Shown piece by piece: positions 7,420-9,801 of a stretch of 9,801 nt of DNA. Position numbers and translations under genes: made by a program. This stretch comes from Actinomycetes bacterium. GTDB taxonomy: Bacteria > Actinomycetota > Actinomycetes > Actinomycetales > Microbacteriaceae. The first letter of the stretch is position 1. Every line of letters begins with the position of its first letter. The notes beneath the pieces were generated by a model. It was given only the letters and a program-made list of their open reading frames with translations. It was not told the origin of the DNA and did no database searches. The DNA lies in NCBI GenBank assembly GCA_023386365.1, contig JAEWJX010000083.1:1-9801 (forward strand). Reading direction: 5' to 3'.

Positions 7420-9099
7420 TCAGTTGAGTCCTTCCGCGAGGGGCCCGAGCGCGAGCGCCGGGAAGTAGGTGAGTGCGGTGACGATGAGGATGGTGCCGAC
7501 GAGCAGGCCCACGAACTGCGGGCGGTGTGTGGGCAGGGTGCCCGCGGTCACCGGCACCTTGTCCTGCCGGGCGAGCGATCCGGCGAGCGCCAGCACCAGC
7601 ACGATCGGCAGGAAGCGGCCGAGCAGCATCGCCGCACCGAGGGCCACGTTGAACCACGGGGTGTTGGCGGTGAGGCCGGCGAACGCCGACCCGTTGTTGT
7701 TCGCCGCGCTGGTGAAGGCGTAGAGCACCTCGCTGAAGCCGTGCAGTCCCGGGTTCCAGATCGACGTGCCTTCGACATCCGCCCGCACCGCCGGGATGGC
7801 GAAGCTGAGGGCGGTTCCGGCGAGCACGATCGTGGGCGTCACCAGGATGTAGAGGCTCGCGAGTTTCATCTCGCGCGGCCCGATCTTCTTGCCCAGCAGT
7901 TCGGGCGTGCGGCCCACCATGAGGCCGGCCACGAAGACCGCGATGATCGCCATCACGAGGATGCCGTAGAGCCCCGCGCCGACACCGCCGGGTGCGATCT
8001 CGCCGAGCATCATGTTGAGCATCGCCATGCCGCCACCGAGCGACGTGAAGCTGTCGTGCATCGAGTTGACGGCGCCGGTGGAGGTGATGGTGCTGGTGGT
8101 CGCGAACAGCGTCGAGCCGATCACGCCGAAGCGTGTCTCCTTGCCTTCCATCGCGGCGCCCGCCAGTTGCGGGGCGGTTCCGGATGCCGAGAGCTCGAAC
8201 GCGGTCATCGCGGCCAGCGAGGCGACGAAGAAGATCGCCATAACGGCGGTGATCGCCGTGCCCTGGCGGGTGTCGCCCACCATCCGGCCGAAGGCGCGCG
8301 GCAGGCTGAAGGGGATCACCAGCATGAGGAAGATCTCGAACAGGCTGGTCCACGGGGTGGGGTTCTCGAACGGATGCGCCGAGTTGGCGTTGAAGAATCC
8401 GCCGCCATTGGTGCCGAGCAGCTTGATGGCCTCCTGCGAGGCGACGGGCCCACCAGGCACGGTGGCCGTGCCGCCGGTGAGGGTCGCCACCTCCTGGAAG
8501 CCGGACAGGTTCTGGATGACGCCCCCCGCGAGCAGGACGATCGCGGCGACCAGCGAGAACGGCAGCAGCACGCGAATGGTTCCGCGGGTGAGGTCGACCC
8601 AGAAGTTGCCGATGGTGCCGCTCACGCGCGAGGCGAACCCGCGCACCAACGCCACCGCGACCGCGATGCCGACGGCGGCCGACAGGAAGTTCTGCACCGC
8701 GAGCCCGACCAGCTGCACCGTGTATCCGAGGGTCAGCTCGGGTGAGTACGACTGCCAGTTCGTGTTGGTCACGAACGACACCGCCGTGTTGAAGGCGAGA
8801 TGCTCGCTCGTGGCCGGCAGGCCGAGCGACATCGGCAGCCACTCGTGGAGGCGCTGCAGCGCGTACACGACGATGACGCCGACGGCCGAGAAGGCGAGAA
8901 CCGACCGCAGGTAGGCGGGCCAGCTCTGCGAGCCTTCCGCATCCACCCCGATGAGTCGGTAGAAGCCGCGCTCGACACGGAGGTGGCGGGCGCCGGTGTA
9001 GACCCGGGCGAGGTAGTCGCCGAGCGGCACATGCACCAGCACGAGCAGCAGGGCGAGGGTGGCGAACTGGGCGGCGAGGAGCAGCCATGGCGAGGTCAC
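7420..9099 (-). CDS. kdpA: KdpA, K+-binding channel-like subunit
   Basis: This 559-aa very hydrophobic protein matches the family length of about 557. It shows the four selectivity-filter loops of KdpA: SFVTNTNWQS (108-117), LGTNGGGFFNANS (228-240), STGAVNSMHDS (340-350) and SAANNNGSAFAG (464-475). KdpA descends from the SKT family of potassium channels and selects and carries K+ within the KdpFABC complex in the cell membrane. The GTG start at 9099 overlaps the kdpF stop as GTGA, and a GGTGGAG ribosome site lies 5 nt upstream within the kdpF 3' end, so the pair is probably translationally coupled. An internal ATG (codon-shifted, within CCATGG) is out of frame and was not used. Stop is 2 bp before kdpB. 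Confidence 0.97.
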   Translation of the reverse strand: MTSPWLLLAAQFATLALLLVLVHVPLGDYLARVYTGARHLRVERGFYRLIGVDAEGSQSWPAYLRSVLAFSAVGVIVVYALQRLHEWLPMSLGLPATSEHLAFNTAVSFVTNTNWQSYSPELTLGYTVQLVGLAVQNFLSAAVGIAVAVALVRGFASRVSGTIGNFWVDLTRGTIRVLLPFSLVAAIVLLAGGVIQNLSGFQEVATLTGGTATVPGGPVASQEAIKLLGTNGGGFFNANSAHPFENPTPWTSLFEIFLMLVIPFSLPRAFGRMVGDTRQGTAITAVMAIFFVASLAAMTAFELSASGTAPQLAGAAMEGKETRFGVIGSTLFATTSTITSTGAVNSMHDSFTSLGGGMAMLNMMLGEIAPGGVGAGLYGILVMAIIAVFVAGLMVGRTPELLGKKIGPREMKLASLYILVTPTIVLAGTALSFAIPAVRADVEGTSIWNPGLHGFSEVLYAFTSAANNNGSAFAGLTANTPWFNVALGAAMLLGRFLPIVLVLALAGSLARQDKVPVTAGTLPTHRPQFVGLLVGTILIVTALTYFPALALGPLAEGLN

Positions 9100-9179
9100 A
9101 GCCGCTCCACCCCCCGGCCGATGAGGGCGACCAGCGCGAAGAACGCGACGGCGCCGAGCAGGAAGAGGATGTCGATCAC
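9096..9179 (-). CDS. kdpF: KdpF, small membrane peptide of the Kdp complex (27 aa)
   Basis: This gene is too short for ordinary ORF calling. It encodes a 27-residue peptide beginning MIDILFLLGAVAFFAL and ending GRGVERL, a single membrane helix with a short basic tail, as expected for KdpF. KdpF stabilises the KdpABC complex in the membrane in E. coli. Its TGA overlaps the kdpA GTG. The GTG start at 9179 is not preceded by a strong ribosome site; an in-frame TTG at 9191 would add four residues (MTPH before the Val). The position as first gene of the operon, the length and the composition together make the call firm even though the start codon is uncertain. Confidence 0.88.
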   Translation of the reverse strand: MIDILFLLGAVAFFALVALIGRGVERL

Positions 9180-9197
9180 GTGGGGAGTCAACGCTCG

Positions 9198-9209
9198 GTC
9201 GGCGCCGAC
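9198..9209. repeat. Perfect 12-bp palindrome GTCGGCGCCGAC in the kdpF leader
   Basis: The sequence is its own reverse complement and lies 18 bp upstream of the kdpF start. A second GGCGCC at 9213-9218 allows an alternative 6-bp hairpin with 9201-9206 and a 6-nt loop. It could be a repressor site or an RNA structure in the leader, but GC-rich palindromes arise easily at this base composition. Confidence 0.4.
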
Positions 9210-9227
9210 GGTGGCGCCCCCGACGGG

Positions 9228-9271
9228 ATCCTCACGGTGCCGCGCCGTTTCCTCACGGAATCCTTACGGAT
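9228..9271 (-). promoter_or_regulatory. Three helix-phased repeats, putative KdpE operator of the kdp operon
   Basis: On the minus strand CCGTRAGGA occurs three times: CCGTAAGGA (9261-9269), CCGTGAGGA (9250-9258) and CCGTGAGGA (9229-9237). The offsets are 11 and 21 bp, one and two helical turns, so all copies face the same side of DNA. OmpR/PhoB-family regulators usually bind direct repeats about 11 bp apart, and the operon encodes one (KdpE). The array ends 49 bp before the kdpF start. The two outer copies also form small dyads, ATCC-4nt-GGAT and TTCC-4nt-GGAA. Assignment to KdpE is inference from position, family and spacing. Confidence 0.55.
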
Positions 9272-9310
9272 CGATGTTGGTGCGCCCCCGCATCCGGCAA
9301 TACACCGTCC

Positions 9311-9316
9311 AGGAGG
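9311..9316 (+). promoter_or_regulatory. Ribosome binding site AGGAGG of the DUF3892 gene
   Basis: This is a perfect Shine-Dalgarno sequence 5 nt before the ATG at 9322. It fixes the start of the gene, because the frame stays open for more than 500 bp upstream into antisense kdpA. Confidence 0.85.
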
Positions 9317-9321
9317 TTCGT

Positions 9322-9720
9322 ATGGGGATCACGATCACAGCCATCCAGCTCATCGGCGGGGTGGACCACCGGCACATCGCGGCGTTGCGCTGGGTGTGCG
9401 ACGAGAGCGGCAGCACGGGCGCCAGTTCGACGGCGGCGGTCGTCGACTGGCTGGCGGACGACGGCAACATCGCGTGGGTCGGCCGGGAGCGGCTGTCGAC
9501 GCTTCAGGTGGTCGACGACGTGGACGGCCCACATGTGCGGGCCAACCGGATCGGCGAGCCCACGCGCGACCTGCTCGACCTGCCGCGACTGCCGCTCTAC
9601 AGCGACCTGCGCACCGTCGACACCGCTCCGTCCGTCATCTCGGGTCTCGCGAGCGCGGCCATCGGGGATGATGACATGCGTGAGCGACGGATCGACCCCG
9701 ACGCCGCCTCGCTCCCATGA
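9322..9720 (+). CDS. DUF3892 domain-containing protein (132 aa)
   Basis: The N-terminal 95 residues resemble the DUF3892 family: ITAIQLIGG (4-12), HRHIAALRWV (16-25), a GSTG...TAAVVDWL segment (30-44) followed by a GNIAWVGRERLS strand (48-59), and a closing DLLDLPRLPLY (83-93). The family's molecular function is not established. The protein is soluble, with no signal or membrane segment. Residues 94-132 form an extra tail not expected for the family core, and the last 15 or so codons overlap the next gene in another frame. The ATG is set by a perfect AGGAGG. It is transcribed away from kdp, sharing its upstream region, and probably together with the following sigma-like gene. Confidence 0.72.
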   Translation: MGITITAIQLIGGVDHRHIAALRWVCDESGSTGASSTAAVVDWLADDGNIAWVGRERLSTLQVVDDVDGPHVRANRIGEPTRDLLDLPRLPLYSDLRTVDTAPSVISGLASAAIGDDDMRERRIDPDAASLP

Positions 9721-9801
9721 CGAGCTCGCGGCGGCGTTCGCGGTCGTCTACCGGGAGTGGTATCCCCTGATCCTCACGACCTGCGAGCGACGGCTCGGCG
9801 G
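9671..9801 (+). CDS. Probable sigma-70-family RNA polymerase sigma factor, N-terminal fragment (3' end outside window)
   Basis: The frame is open to the window edge. The visible protein has a short polar, Pro-rich leader and then HDELAAAFAVVYREWYPLIL and CERRLGG, which resembles the first helices of sigma-70 region 2 in ECF-like sigma factors (a D/E-L-x-x-x-F-x-x-x-Y...P-L-x-x...RRLG pattern). Only about 43 residues are seen, so this is a similarity-based guess and another helical protein is possible. In-frame starts are ATG 9668, ATG 9671 and GTG 9680; a GGGG run (9664-9667) is the only ribosome-site-like sequence, and the choice is open. Any of them overlaps the DUF3892 gene by 41-53 bp, which suggests coupled expression of the two. 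Confidence 0.5.
   Translation, partial: MTCVSDGSTPTPPRSHDELAAAFAVVYREWYPLILTTCERRLG

Larger units (their letters stand above)
9180..9321. promoter_or_regulatory. Divergent intergenic region between kdpF and the DUF3892 gene
   Basis: This 142-bp gap must hold the kdp promoter (minus strand) and probably the promoter of the DUF3892 gene (plus strand). It contains a three-copy repeat array (9228-9271), a perfect 12-bp palindrome (9198-9209), a possible GGCGCC/GGCGCC hairpin (9201-9218) and the AGGAGG ribosome site for the rightward gene. I find no clear sigma-70-type -35/-10 pair for either direction. That is compatible with an activator-dependent kdp promoter. Weak rightward candidates are TTGGTG (9277-9282) and CAATAC (9298-9303), with 15 bp between. 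No riboswitch aptamer is recognisable and the space is small for one. Confidence 0.6.

Noticed and set aside
5540..7468. Long + strand open frame (about 642 codons) antisense to kdpB
   Set aside because: Low-complexity Arg/His/Asp/Gly composition and no family features; the opposite strand encodes a full-length KdpB.
5324..9088. Apparent 1254-codon minus-strand gene starting inside kdpA
   Set aside because: The first part is an out-of-frame reading of kdpA; only the portion from the ATG at 7417 is protein-like, and it is KdpB. The same argument removes upstream extensions of kdpC (to 6179) and kdpD (to 5073).
9186..9191. TTGACT on the minus strand as a -35 box for kdp
   Set aside because: It lies just upstream of the kdpF GTG, so its -10 would fall inside kdpF, and no TANNNT sequence is present at the right distance.
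9180..9321. K+ or c-di-AMP riboswitch upstream of kdpF
   Set aside because: Some bacteria control K+ transporters this way, but the whole gap is 142 bp, shared with a divergent gene, and no aptamer-like layout is seen.
9717..9770. ATG overlapping the DUF3892 stop (ATGA) as start of the next gene
   Set aside because: That frame ends at a TGA after 17 codons; the sigma-like frame is a different one that opens upstream at 9668-9680.
1..9801. CRISPR arrays, tRNA/rRNA genes, insertion sequences, phage or defence genes
   Set aside because: I looked for regular repeats, cloverleaf-like segments, transposase motifs and terminal inverted repeats and saw none.

Overview
The window is very GC-rich and densely packed. 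Genes overlap or abut, GTG starts are common, and codon third positions are strongly G/C. Together with the protein families seen, this points to a high-GC actinobacterium. A Microbacteriaceae-like host is my best guess, from general protein character rather than any database search.

From left to right: bases 1-1242 (+) hold the C-terminal part of a HelD/HelR-type RNA polymerase-associated superfamily 1 motor ATPase, cut by the window edge. It converges on a minus-strand block covering about 9179 down to 1255, which is a complete potassium-uptake operon in the order kdpF-kdpA-kdpB-kdpC-kdpD-kdpE, followed 16 bp later by a small unrecognised Cys-rich protein of 91 aa. All kdp junctions are tight: GTGA overlap for F/A, 2 bp for A/B, 23 bp or a TGATG overlap for B/C depending on the kdpC start, 5 bp for C/D, and ATGA overlap for D/E. 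KdpFABC is the high-affinity K+ P-type ATPase: KdpA is the channel-like subunit, KdpB the pump, KdpC the periplasm-side accessory subunit and KdpF a stabilising peptide. KdpD and KdpE are the sensor kinase and response regulator that normally switch the operon on under K+ limitation. All catalytic motifs in the transporter look intact.

Upstream of kdpF lies a 142-bp divergent intergenic region (9180-9321). It contains three copies of a 9-bp motif spaced 11 and 21 bp apart, so on one face of the helix, and I propose these as the KdpE operator. To its right, on the + strand, are a DUF3892-type small protein (9322-9720) with a perfect AGGAGG ribosome site, and the overlapping start of what looks like a sigma-70-family factor that runs off the window end.

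I do not see a wholly new system here. The parts most worth checking are the phased repeat operator, the DUF3892/sigma-factor pair facing the kdp operon, the Cys-rich operon tail with a possible leaderless promoter, and an unusual residue next to the KdpD phospho-acceptor histidine.
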